From Hydrogenothermaceae bacterium (GTDB lineage: Bacteria > Aquificota > Aquificae > Hydrogenothermales > Hydrogenothermaceae): DNA of 8,812 nucleotides. Below are positions 1 to 6,014 of the stretch, one piece after another; position 1 is the first letter of the stretch, and each line of letters opens with the position of its first letter. Made by a program: the position numbers and the translations under genes. Where the stretch lies: the NCBI GenBank assembly GCA_026984415.1, contig JALSSE010000345.1, forward strand, positions 1-8,812. Reading direction: 5' to 3'. The notes under the pieces were generated by a model that worked only from the letters and a program-made list of their open reading frames with translations, ran no database searches and was not told the DNA's origin.

Positions 1-463
1 GATTTATATCAAAAAATTTTATAGGTTCTGATATTTTTAAAGGAAATAACCTTTCACACTGTTTTATAGAGTTTAAAGCTATTTTTTCCCATTTTTTTAT
101 TTTCTTTAATACATCTTTAGATTTAACGGCACTGTTTTTTGAAATAACAGGAACAAGTTTGTAAACACCTAATTCACTAATAGGTTCTATAAGGTCGTCA
201 ACCTTTGACAAATGGTTAGGCATGCAAAGGTAAAGTAATGTTTTTAAATTTTGTTCCTCAATTTTTAATTTTTCTAAAATTCTGGCTTTTATGTATCTTT
301 TCCCGATTTCTTCAACTTCTGATAAATAAATATTTCCTGAAAGGTCATTAACTTCTATTTTATATCCTTTTTTTATTCTTTTAACTTTAGCATGGTGGAA
401 CTCCTCATCTGTTAATATTACATACCCATCTTCTACTTTACCTATGAAACGAGGATACCCCAT
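1..463 (-). CDS. rsmE: RsmE, 16S rRNA (uracil-1498-N3)-methyltransferase, partial (C-terminus beyond left edge)
   Basis: I translated this myself: 154 codons are open from an ATG at 463 to the left edge. The family member methylates N3 of U1498 in 16S rRNA on the assembled small subunit, using S-adenosylmethionine. The N-terminus has the typical PRF start (residues 4-6) and a PUA-like barrel containing HHAKVKRIKKG at about 23-33. The start of the SPOUT methyltransferase domain follows, with KVDDLIEPISELGV at 87-100, a VPVISKNSAVK stretch at 104-114 and KKWEKIALNSIKQCER at 123-138. These match the EKMxxxIQKxxELGV and WQKIAxxAxxQxxR blocks of RsmE. The family is about 230-250 residues, so roughly the last third, including the knot and SAM-binding loop, is missing here. 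The gene starts two bases after the stop of the permease gene (TGA-AA-ATG), which suggests translational coupling; upstream there is only a weak AGGTTG ribosome site. Confidence 0.85.
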   Translation of the reverse strand, partial: MGYPRFIGKVEDGYVILTDEEFHHAKVKRIKKGYKIEVNDLSGNIYLSEVEEIGKRYIKARILEKLKIEEQNLKTLLYLCMPNHLSKVDDLIEPISELGVYKLVPVISKNSAVKSKDVLKKIKKWEKIALNSIKQCERLFPLKISEPIKFFDIN

Positions 464-465
464 TT

Positions 466-1272
466 TCAACCTGCTAAAATTAACTTTTTTAATAAAATTG
501 AAACACCAAAAACTAACGAATAAAGGAAAACTATTGTAGCCCCAGACGGTAAGTTATACTGGTACGAAATGTATATTCCACCTAAAACCATAACTATACT
601 AAAGGCAATTGCTGTAATTAATATTTTTTTGTAATGCCAGAATATTTGATTTGCAAAAGCAACAGGAAGTATCATCATTGCAGATGCAAGAATCACACCA
701 ACTAATTTAACAGCTAAAACTGTTGCAATAGATATAACCGTTATTATAGAGTAATAATAAAAATTTGTGTGAATTCCACTAACAAAGGCAACTTCTTCGT
801 TATAACAGCAGTACATAATTTTTTGAAAATTAAATGCTATAAAACCAAGGGCTATTATACTGAAAAACAGAAGTATATAAATGTCTTCCCTTGTCATTGT
901 GAGAATATTTCCAAAAAGAAATGTAAAAAGGTCAGAATTGTAGTTAGGTGTTAAAGTGATAAATATAACTCCAAGAGCCATCGACATGGAAAACAAAATT
1001 CCAATTGATATATCTTCATGAATATTCCCCTTTTTACTTATATATCCTATTAAAAGACCTACAACCACAGCAAATATTCCACCTATCAAAGATGGAGAAA
1101 TTCCAAGGAAAAAACCTATTGCAAGACCACCAAAAGTAGCATGGGAAATTCCAACTGTAATAAATGACCAGTTTTTTAAATTTATAAAAAGGGAAAGTAC
1201 AGAAAGGAGTACAGCAAGTATTGTCCCTCCAATTATCGCATTTTGCATAAATGGTATAGTTAAAAGTTCCAT
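466..1272 (-). CDS. znuB: Metal ABC transporter permease, ABC-3 family (ZnuB/MntB-like)
   Basis: This 268-residue polytopic inner-membrane protein forms the channel of a Zn/Mn/Fe importer together with the ATPase encoded just upstream. Hydrophobic segments lie at about 11-31, 47-78, 89-107, 131-148, 172-200, 218-236 and 243-262; several of these may be double passes, giving about 8 helices. Family blocks are clear: ISHATFGG (42-49), EDISIGILFS (86-95), GNILTMTRED (121-130), KLVGVILASAMMILPVAFA (189-207) and LPSGATIVF (241-249). The length is normal for the family. The ATG has a good AGGAG site four bases upstream (1277-1281), and the gap to the ATPase stop is 10 nt. The substrate ion cannot be told from sequence; the znuB symbol is by family only. 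No substrate-binding protein is encoded nearby. Confidence 0.88.
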   Translation of the reverse strand: MELLTIPFMQNAIIGGTILAVLLSVLSLFINLKNWSFITVGISHATFGGLAIGFFLGISPSLIGGIFAVVVGLLIGYISKKGNIHEDISIGILFSMSMALGVIFITLTPNYNSDLFTFLFGNILTMTREDIYILLFFSIIALGFIAFNFQKIMYCCYNEEVAFVSGIHTNFYYYSIITVISIATVLAVKLVGVILASAMMILPVAFANQIFWHYKKILITAIAFSIVMVLGGIYISYQYNLPSGATIVFLYSLVFGVSILLKKLILAG

Positions 1273-1282
1273 TACTCTCCTT

Positions 1283-2053
1283 TTAATGTAAATCTTTTAT
1301 ATGAAAATGTTCACAGGTTACACATTCAGGAGAATGAACAAGTAGTTTTACCTCTGAACCGTATAAATTTTCTAAAATATGTTTCTGGAAAAATCCTTTT
1401 GTATCTCCGTAATAGTGCAATTTCCTATTTAAACCAGCTACTTTGTCAACAAATGTTCCAACTACTCCAATATCATGGGAAACCATAATAATTGTTATTC
1501 CTTTTTCCTTTCTTAATCTCTGGAGAAAATCATAAAAACTCTCCTGTGCCACAACATCAATACCTGTTGAAGGCTCATCTAAAAATATTATTTCTGGGTC
1601 AGCAACAAGAACACGGGCAATTGAAACCCTTTGCTGTTGTCCTCCTGATAATTTACTGTAATGTGCGTTTTCATACCCTTTCATTCCAACATAATCTATA
1701 AATTCAAGTGCTTTTTTTATTTTTTCTTTTTTGGAGATTTTCTTATTTATTAAACCTAATAGTACAACATCAAGAACAGAGTAAGGAAAATTTTTAGGTA
1801 TGCTTGATTTCTGGGGTAAATATCCAATTTTGCCTGTTTTAATTGCCTCAACTGGAGGCTTTCCAAAGAGTTTTATATACCCTTTTGACGGTTTTATAAA
1901 ACCCAAACAGGTTTTTATTAATGTTGTTTTTCCTCCACCATTGGGACCAACAACAGCAACAATTTCTCCCTTTTCAACAACTAAATTAATATCTTCTAAA
2001 ATTAGGTTGTTTTCAATTTGTACAAATAGATTTTTTACTTCAAGTATAGTCAT
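1283..2053 (-). CDS. znuC: Metal ABC transporter ATP-binding protein (ZnuC/MntA-like)
   Basis: This 256-residue cytoplasmic ATPase would drive the ABC-3 permease encoded immediately downstream. All nucleotide-binding motifs are intact: Walker A GPNGGGKT (36-43), Q-loop Q81, signature LSGGQ (135-139), Walker B IIFLDE (155-160), D-loop STGID (162-166) and the switch histidine H193. The doubled Gly in Walker A, the YLPQK stretch after the Q-loop and the neighbouring ABC-3 permease all favour the ZnuC/MntA type. The C-terminal tail is rich in potential metal ligands: H240, C244, C247, H249, H251 and H256. The ATG at 2053 lies 14 nt inside the end of the HEPN gene and has no strong ribosome site, so translation probably depends on the upstream reading frame. 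The symbol is by family; zinc versus manganese or iron is undecided. Confidence 0.88.
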   Translation of the reverse strand: MTILEVKNLFVQIENNLILEDINLVVEKGEIVAVVGPNGGGKTTLIKTCLGFIKPSKGYIKLFGKPPVEAIKTGKIGYLPQKSSIPKNFPYSVLDVVLLGLINKKISKKEKIKKALEFIDYVGMKGYENAHYSKLSGGQQQRVSIARVLVADPEIIFLDEPSTGIDVVAQESFYDFLQRLRKEKGITIIMVSHDIGVVGTFVDKVAGLNRKLHYYGDTKGFFQKHILENLYGSEVKLLVHSPECVTCEHFHIKDLH

Positions 2054-2453
2054 TATTTTCCATCTCTTTTTTAATTATTTTCTCAAGTTCTTTTAATAGA
2101 TTTTCTGTTTGATGTATATACCATTCTGTTTTATCTTTTTCAATATCTAAACTTAAAGAATAATCAGCTTCTTCTCTTAACTCGTATAATCTGTTGTATA
2201 TATCACTGTAATGAATATCTAATAAACCTGTTCTTATAAATTCCCTATTAAAAAAAGAACGGACAGCTGAATGTTTTTTAAAAGAAATATTTTTTAACTG
2301 TAAATAAGCATTCATCATATAGAAAACAGCATAGTATAAACGATTAATCGTTGTCTCATAAAATCCTTTTTCAAAATTTAATTTGGCAACTAATAAGGTT
2401 CTAAACGATTTTTCAATCCAGTTTTTTACAAGAGAATTTTTATCAAAACTCAT
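2040..2453 (-). CDS. HEPN domain protein (UPF0332-like), partner of the upstream MNT nucleotidyltransferase
   Basis: This is a small helical protein of 137 residues. It carries the blocks of the UPF0332 type of HEPN proteins: NRLYYAVFYMMNAYL (37-51), FKKHSAV (58-64), FFNREFIRTGLL (67-78) and RLYELREEADYS (88-99). Known HEPN proteins paired with minimal nucleotidyltransferases act as RNase toxins or as targets of the partner's nucleotidylation; that role here is inference. A textbook RX4-6H motif is not obvious. The only spacing match I see is R74 to H81, in a region not known to be the active site. The ATG overlaps the MNT stop by four bases (ATGA). The last 14 nt overlap the start of the transporter ATPase gene, so this gene sits firmly inside the operon. 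Confidence 0.82.
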   Translation of the reverse strand: MSFDKNSLVKNWIEKSFRTLLVAKLNFEKGFYETTINRLYYAVFYMMNAYLQLKNISFKKHSAVRSFFNREFIRTGLLDIHYSDIYNRLYELREEADYSLSLDIEKDKTEWYIHQTENLLKELEKIIKKEMENNDYT

Positions 2454-2785
2454 ATTAAAATTCCTTCAGCCTTTACATTGCTTATAAACATTCCACTTTT
2501 CATTGTATTAAATTTCTTCCTATCAATAACAACTGAAGATATAGATGTGTCATTTGTTAGATTAATTCTATTAGTTAAATCCCATATTATTTCTTTTTTT
2601 TCAAAATTTAATTCTGGAACAATTATAAGAACATCAATATCGCTTTCTTCGTCAAAATCCCCCCTTGCTTTTGAACCAAAAAGAATAAGTTTGGCTGAAG
2701 GTTCTAATTCTAATACTTTCCTTTTTAACTCATTTAAAGCTTTTATTTCCGTATTTGTAAGATATTTTAAATCTTTTACTTTCAT
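2450..2785 (-). CDS. MNT-type minimal nucleotidyltransferase (NTP_transf_2 fold), putative antitoxin
   Basis: This is a 111-residue protein with the polymerase-beta/kanamycin nucleotidyltransferase core. Numbered from the TTG one codon upstream, the signature GSKARGDFDEESDID (38-52) matches GSX10DXD exactly, with the metal-binding aspartates D50 and D52. Family members paired with HEPN proteins act as antitoxins, some by AMPylating the toxin; this activity is inferred. The strand where a third catalytic acidic residue is often found reads SISSVVID (82-89), so that residue is not evident. I chose the ATG at 2785. A TTG directly before it (2788) is also in frame, and neither has a visible Shine-Dalgarno site. 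The gene follows the dehydrogenase stop by 22 nt and overlaps the HEPN gene by four bases. Confidence 0.82.
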   Translation of the reverse strand: MKVKDLKYLTNTEIKALNELKRKVLELEPSAKLILFGSKARGDFDEESDIDVLIIVPELNFEKKEIIWDLTNRINLTNDTSISSVVIDRKKFNTMKSGMFISNVKAEGILI

Positions 2786-2807
2786 CAATATTTAATATAT
2801 GTAAAAA

Positions 2808-3836
2808 TCAATCAACTTTTACAACAATTTTCCCAAAAAACTGTCTGCTTAAAAGTTTTTCATAGGCAAGTTTCACATCTTCAAATTTAAAAACAGAATC
2901 AACAATTGTTTTTAATTTATCTGGAAAAAGCTTTAAATAATGGGAAACTTCTCCTTTTGTTCCCATATAAACACCGTGGATTGTTTGGTTTTTACCAAAA
3001 ACTGCCCTGAGATTTATGTTAACCTCTGCACCTGTAGTTGTTCCAAAGGTTATAATATTAGCTCCCTTTTTCCCACAGGCAAGAGAACCGTTGAAAGTTT
3101 CAGCTCCAATATGGTCAACAACAACATCGCACATCTCATTATTTGTTATTTCCTGTACCCTTTCTACAAAATTTTCTTTTTTGTAATTTATAACATAATC
3201 AGCACCAATTTCCCTTGCCTTCTCTATTTTCCAATCATCTCCAACTGTAGTAATAACCTTTGCATTAAAAAGTTTTGCAATCTGTATTCCAGCTGTTCCA
3301 ACTCCAGAACCACCTCCGTGGATAAAAACAGTATCTCCCTGTTTTATTTTTCCTCTGCTAACAACAGAATGCCACATTGTTGTATAAGTAATACCAATTC
3401 CTGAAGCCTCTTCAAAAGAAAGTCCTTCTGGCTTTTTGAAAACATTGGTAAAAGGAACTTTTACATACTCTGCTGAAACACCGTTATCAATTACACCAAG
3501 GACTCTAAATTGATTACATTCATTATCCTTTCCTGAAAGGCATTTTTCACAGTATCCACAGGAAATCCCCGGATAAACAATAACTTCATCTCCAATTTTT
3601 ACATTTTTTACGAGTTTTCCAACTTTTTCAACTACACCTGAAGCATCTGAAGCGAAAATTTTAGGTAGAGAAATATCAAAAGGCATTTTACCTTCCATAA
3701 CCCAGACATCTAAATGATTTAAAGAAAAAGCTTTTACTCTTACAAGGACTTCATTTTCTTCAATTTCTGGAGTTGGAAATTCACCTATCTTTATGTTTTG
3801 AAAATCTCCATAATTTTCGTAGTATAATGCTTTCAT
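2808..3836 (-). CDS. Zinc-lobe medium-chain dehydrogenase / quinone oxidoreductase family protein
   Basis: This 342-residue MDR-superfamily oxidoreductase probably reduces or oxidises a small carbonyl, enone or quinone substrate with NAD(P)H; the exact substrate is unknown. The N-terminal GroES-like half contains NHLDVWVMEGK (40-50), as seen in Thermus-type alcohol dehydrogenase/quinone oxidoreductase homologues. A structural zinc lobe follows with cysteines 93, 96, 99 and 107. The Rossmann half has the nucleotide-binding loop GGGSGVG (174-180) and a VVVDHIGAETF stretch (238-248). The catalytic-zinc ligands of classical alcohol dehydrogenase seem to be absent: Asn40 stands in the Cys position, ASDASG (62-67) replaces the GHE region, and no Cys is seen in GIGITYTTMW. 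The start is well supported, with GAGGTG (3842-3847) upstream of the ATG. It is the first gene of the tight six-gene run that ends in rsmE. Confidence 0.85.
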   Translation of the reverse strand: MKALYYENYGDFQNIKIGEFPTPEIEENEVLVRVKAFSLNHLDVWVMEGKMPFDISLPKIFASDASGVVEKVGKLVKNVKIGDEVIVYPGISCGYCEKCLSGKDNECNQFRVLGVIDNGVSAEYVKVPFTNVFKKPEGLSFEEASGIGITYTTMWHSVVSRGKIKQGDTVFIHGGGSGVGTAGIQIAKLFNAKVITTVGDDWKIEKAREIGADYVINYKKENFVERVQEITNNEMCDVVVDHIGAETFNGSLACGKKGANIITFGTTTGAEVNINLRAVFGKNQTIHGVYMGTKGEVSHYLKLFPDKLKTIVDSVFKFEDVKLAYEKLLSRQFFGKIVVKVD

Positions 3837-3841
3837 TTCTG

Positions 3842-3870
3842 CACCTCATTTTAAATTTTAGATAATTATA
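3842..3870 (-). promoter_or_regulatory. Possible promoter -10 box (3865-3870) and ribosome site (3842-3847) for the dehydrogenase-led operon
   Basis: In the 64-nt gap between the sigma gene and the dehydrogenase, the minus strand reads TATAAT at 3870-3865, and a strong GAGGTG ribosome site follows at 3847-3842. No convincing -35 hexamer is present at 16-18 nt spacing, and AT-rich DNA yields TATAAT by chance. I see no hairpin terminator here, so read-through from the sigma gene is also possible. Confidence 0.35.
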
Positions 3871-3900
3871 ATATTGAAATTGAGAAATATCTGTTTGAAA

Positions 3901-4755
3901 TTAACTGAGAAAATCTTTTAAATTTTTCTTGGTTACTATTGCCTTTATTTTTTTTAGTGCTTTTATTTCTATCTGTCTTACCCTTTCACGGGAAACACCA
4001 ATCATTAAACCAATTTCTTTTAATGTTTTAGGCTCATTTCCCTTTAAACCAAATCTGTGTATTATAATCATACTTTCCCTTGGTGATAAAAAAGAAAGTA
4101 AACGGTCTATTTCTTTTTCCAATGATTCTTTTATAAGGTCTTCTTCAATATCTTTTGTGCCGTGTTTTGATATTAAATCAATAAAATGGAGACCTTCATC
4201 AACATCCATAGGAGTATCAAGTGATATTGAGTACCTTTTTACAAGGAGAAATTTTTCTATTGTTTCTTCGTCAACATTTATTCCCTGTAAAACAAGGTCT
4301 TCTTTTATTTCTCTGTATGTCGGTTCCCTATTAAATTTTTCTTTTAATTTACTATAACTGACATCTATTTTTGAAGAAAGGGCTGCAGCTTTTTGGGGAA
4401 TTTTTATTAAATCTTTTTGTGTTTGAATTGTTTGTAAAATTGATTGTTTAATCCACCATATTGCATAAGAAATAAATTTAACTCCTTTATCAGGGTCAAA
4501 TCTTTTTGCCGCCTCAATAAGACCAATATTTCCAGCTGAAATTAATTCTTGAAATGGAATTTCATAACCAGCATATCTTTTTGCCACGTTTACAACAAAT
4601 CTTAGGTTTGACTGGACAAGTTTTTTTAGTGCCTCCTCGTCTCCTTCCCTGACTTTACGGGTTATCTCTTTTTCTTCTTCTGGGGTAAGCAATGGGATTT
4701 GAGAAATAAGTTTAAGATAATACGAAACACCTTCTTCATACGAAAAATTTCTCAT
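3901..4755 (-). CDS. Sigma-70 family RNA polymerase sigma factor (RpoD/RpoS-like, lacking region 1.1)
   Basis: This 284-residue sigma factor directs core RNA polymerase to promoters. Region 1.2 is at about 10-37 (SYYLKLISQIPLLTPEEE), region 2 at 38-121, region 3 at 125-200 and region 4 at 215-275. The promoter-melting aromatics of region 2.3 are kept (F94, Y97, W100, W101). In region 2.4, Q104 matches E. coli RpoD Q437, but L107 replaces T440. The region 4.2 helix-turn-helix GVSRERVRQIE (253-263) retains the RERxRQ residues that read the -35 box. With no region 1.1 and a short spacer between regions 1.2 and 2, it resembles group 2 (RpoS-like) factors rather than a full RpoD. The ATG at 4755 has a GAGG site at 4764-4767. 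It lies 115 nt downstream of the HtrA gene, so a link to envelope stress is possible but unproven. Confidence 0.88.
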   Translation of the reverse strand: MRNFSYEEGVSYYLKLISQIPLLTPEEEKEITRKVREGDEEALKKLVQSNLRFVVNVAKRYAGYEIPFQELISAGNIGLIEAAKRFDPDKGVKFISYAIWWIKQSILQTIQTQKDLIKIPQKAAALSSKIDVSYSKLKEKFNREPTYREIKEDLVLQGINVDEETIEKFLLVKRYSISLDTPMDVDEGLHFIDLISKHGTKDIEEDLIKESLEKEIDRLLSFLSPRESMIIIHRFGLKGNEPKTLKEIGLMIGVSRERVRQIEIKALKKIKAIVTKKNLKDFLS

Positions 4756-4769
4756 ACAATTAACCTCGT

Positions 4770-4783
4770 ATTCTTTTAAGAAT
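4770..4783. repeat. 14-bp palindrome in the leader of the sigma gene
   Basis: ATTCTT-TT-AAGAAT has perfect 6-bp arms and a 2-nt centre. It sits between a TATAAT (minus strand, 4798-4793) and the ribosome site GAGG (4764-4767). It could be an operator for a dimeric regulator or a weak mRNA hairpin. It is short and AT-rich, so chance is a real alternative. Confidence 0.35.
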
Positions 4784-4844
4784 TTGTCGGGAATTATAAA
4801 TTAGTAAAAATTATTATAAATACAATAAATATATTTCTATAAGT

Positions 4845-4875
4845 ATTATATACTCTATTTTACAAGGTTATCAAA
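4845..4875 (-). promoter_or_regulatory. Possible promoter for the sigma gene
   Basis: The minus strand has TTGATA at 4875-4870 (one mismatch to TTGACA), overlapping the HtrA stop codon. It is followed after 17 nt by TATATA (4852-4847), or after 19 nt by TATAAT (4850-4845). The mRNA leader would be roughly 80-90 nt. Further TATAAT boxes on the same strand at 4818-4813 and 4798-4793 lack good -35 partners. The 115-nt spacer contains no other feature apart from the palindrome at 4770-4783. Confidence 0.4.
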
Positions 4876-5932
4876 TGTTTTTTTCAGGTACAATTTCTAT
4901 TTTAATTTTCAATGTTTTATGTTCTCCATTTCTTATAATAGATGCAGAAATTTCTTCCCCCGGTTTTAAAATTGCTATAAGGTTTTTTAGTTCTTTTGAA
5001 TTTTTTATACTTTGGTTGTTAACGTGGGTTATTATATCTCCAACTTTCAAGCCAGATTTATACGCAGGACTATTTTTAAACACTTTAATAACTACAACCC
5101 CACTGCTTATTTTGTATTTCTTTTTTAACTTTTTGGATACGTCCTGAACTAAAACTCCCAGCCATCCTCTTATAACTTTTCCATATTTTATAAGCTCGTT
5201 TGTTATACTTTTTACTGTACTTACAGGAATTGCAAACCCTAATCCTTGACCTGTTTGAATAATTGCCGTGTTCATTCCAATAACTTCACCTTTTATATTA
5301 AGGAGTGGTCCCCCAGAATCTCCAGGATTTATAGCGGCATCAGTCTGAATAAAATTTTCATATGTTGAAATTCCAAGATTTCTACCTAATGCTGAAATAA
5401 TACCAAATGTAAATGTATGACCTAAATTGTAAGGACTCCCAGCTGCTATTGCAAAATAACCTATTTTTAAATCATTTTCATCACCAAATCTAACAGGTTT
5501 TATATCTGATATGTTTTCATTTATCCTTACTTTAAGAACTGCTATATCTGTTTTCTGGTCTGTTCCTACAATTTCTGCGTGCATTTCAACATCATTATAA
5601 AATTTAACTGTTATGTTATTTGCCTTCTCTATTACGTGGGTATTTGTTGCTATATACATATATTTCTCATCTTTCTTAATCACAAATCCAGAACCTAAAG
5701 ACTCGTTTTCATACTGGGGAATATCCTCAAAATATTTAAAAATCTGAGGGTTTTTTTCTTTTTCCTTTGGATATGTAAAGATTGTTACTATTGAAGGAGT
5801 TGTAATCTTAACTATTTTAGCAATACTTTGCTGAACAGATTCAATAGGAGATACTGTTTTCTTTTTTTCTTTTTCTTTCTCACAAGCAAATAATAACAGT
5901 ACTATAACCGCAAAAGCAAAATATCTCTGCAT
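4871..5932 (-). CDS. HtrA/DegP-type serine protease, predicted lipoprotein with one PDZ domain
   Basis: This 353-residue trypsin-fold protease and possible chaperone of the DegP/DegQ/DegS family would act on misfolded proteins in the periplasm. The N-terminus is a lipoprotein signal: a hydrophobic run at 5-16 ending in the lipobox LFAC, with Cys17 as the predicted lipidated residue. A charged Lys/Glu linker (18-25) follows. The catalytic triad is complete: H99 in NTHVIE, D129 in KTDIAVLK and S206 in GDSGGPLL. The oxyanion-side segment FIQTDAAINPGDSGG (194-208) is typical. One PDZ domain covers about 255-345, with a carboxylate-binding RGWLGV-like segment near 255-260. DegP has two PDZ domains, so this resembles DegS/HtrA in layout but with a lipid anchor rather than a transmembrane one. 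GAGGAG (5937-5942) four bases upstream fixes the start. Confidence 0.9.
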   Translation of the reverse strand: MQRYFAFAVIVLLLFACEKEKEKKKTVSPIESVQQSIAKIVKITTPSIVTIFTYPKEKEKNPQIFKYFEDIPQYENESLGSGFVIKKDEKYMYIATNTHVIEKANNITVKFYNDVEMHAEIVGTDQKTDIAVLKVRINENISDIKPVRFGDENDLKIGYFAIAAGSPYNLGHTFTFGIISALGRNLGISTYENFIQTDAAINPGDSGGPLLNIKGEVIGMNTAIIQTGQGLGFAIPVSTVKSITNELIKYGKVIRGWLGVLVQDVSKKLKKKYKISSGVVVIKVFKNSPAYKSGLKVGDIITHVNNQSIKNSKELKNLIAILKPGEEISASIIRNGEHKTLKIKIEIVPEKNI

Positions 5933-5965
5933 TTATCTCCTCAAAAATGTATCTATAAAAATAAA

Positions 5966-6008
5966 ATAATTATAATTATAGTATATTACTAAAATAAATA
6001 AATAAGGA
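5966..6008. promoter_or_regulatory. Divergent promoter region between the HtrA gene and glnE
   Basis: The 82-nt spacer (5933-6014) is nearly all A/T. It contains the perfect 10-bp palindrome TATAATTATA at 5971-5980. This gives TATAAT on the plus strand (5971-5976, towards glnE) and on the minus strand (5980-5975, with a second at 5974-5969, towards the protease gene). No clear -35 boxes are visible on either strand. The glnE ribosome site TAAGGA lies at 6003-6008. Confidence 0.4.
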
Positions 6009-6014
6009 CTAACT

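Noticed and set aside
2478..2795. 105-codon plus-strand open frame opposite the MNT gene
   Set aside because: It is a complementary-strand artefact of the MNT coding frame; its composition is Ser/Phe/Ile-rich and unlike real proteins here.
2940..3404. 154-codon plus-strand open frame
   Set aside because: It lies antisense to the well-supported dehydrogenase. It is Ser/Cys/Asn/Phe-rich, as expected of a shadow frame, and has no recognisable domain.
3929..4357. 142-codon plus-strand open frame
   Set aside because: It is antisense to the sigma factor gene, with low-complexity Ser/Phe/Ile composition and no ribosome site or family motif.
5866..5886. Short purine/pyrimidine repeat near the start of the protease gene
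   Set aside because: It simply encodes the Lys/Glu-rich linker after the lipidated cysteine; this is low-complexity coding, not a functional repeat.
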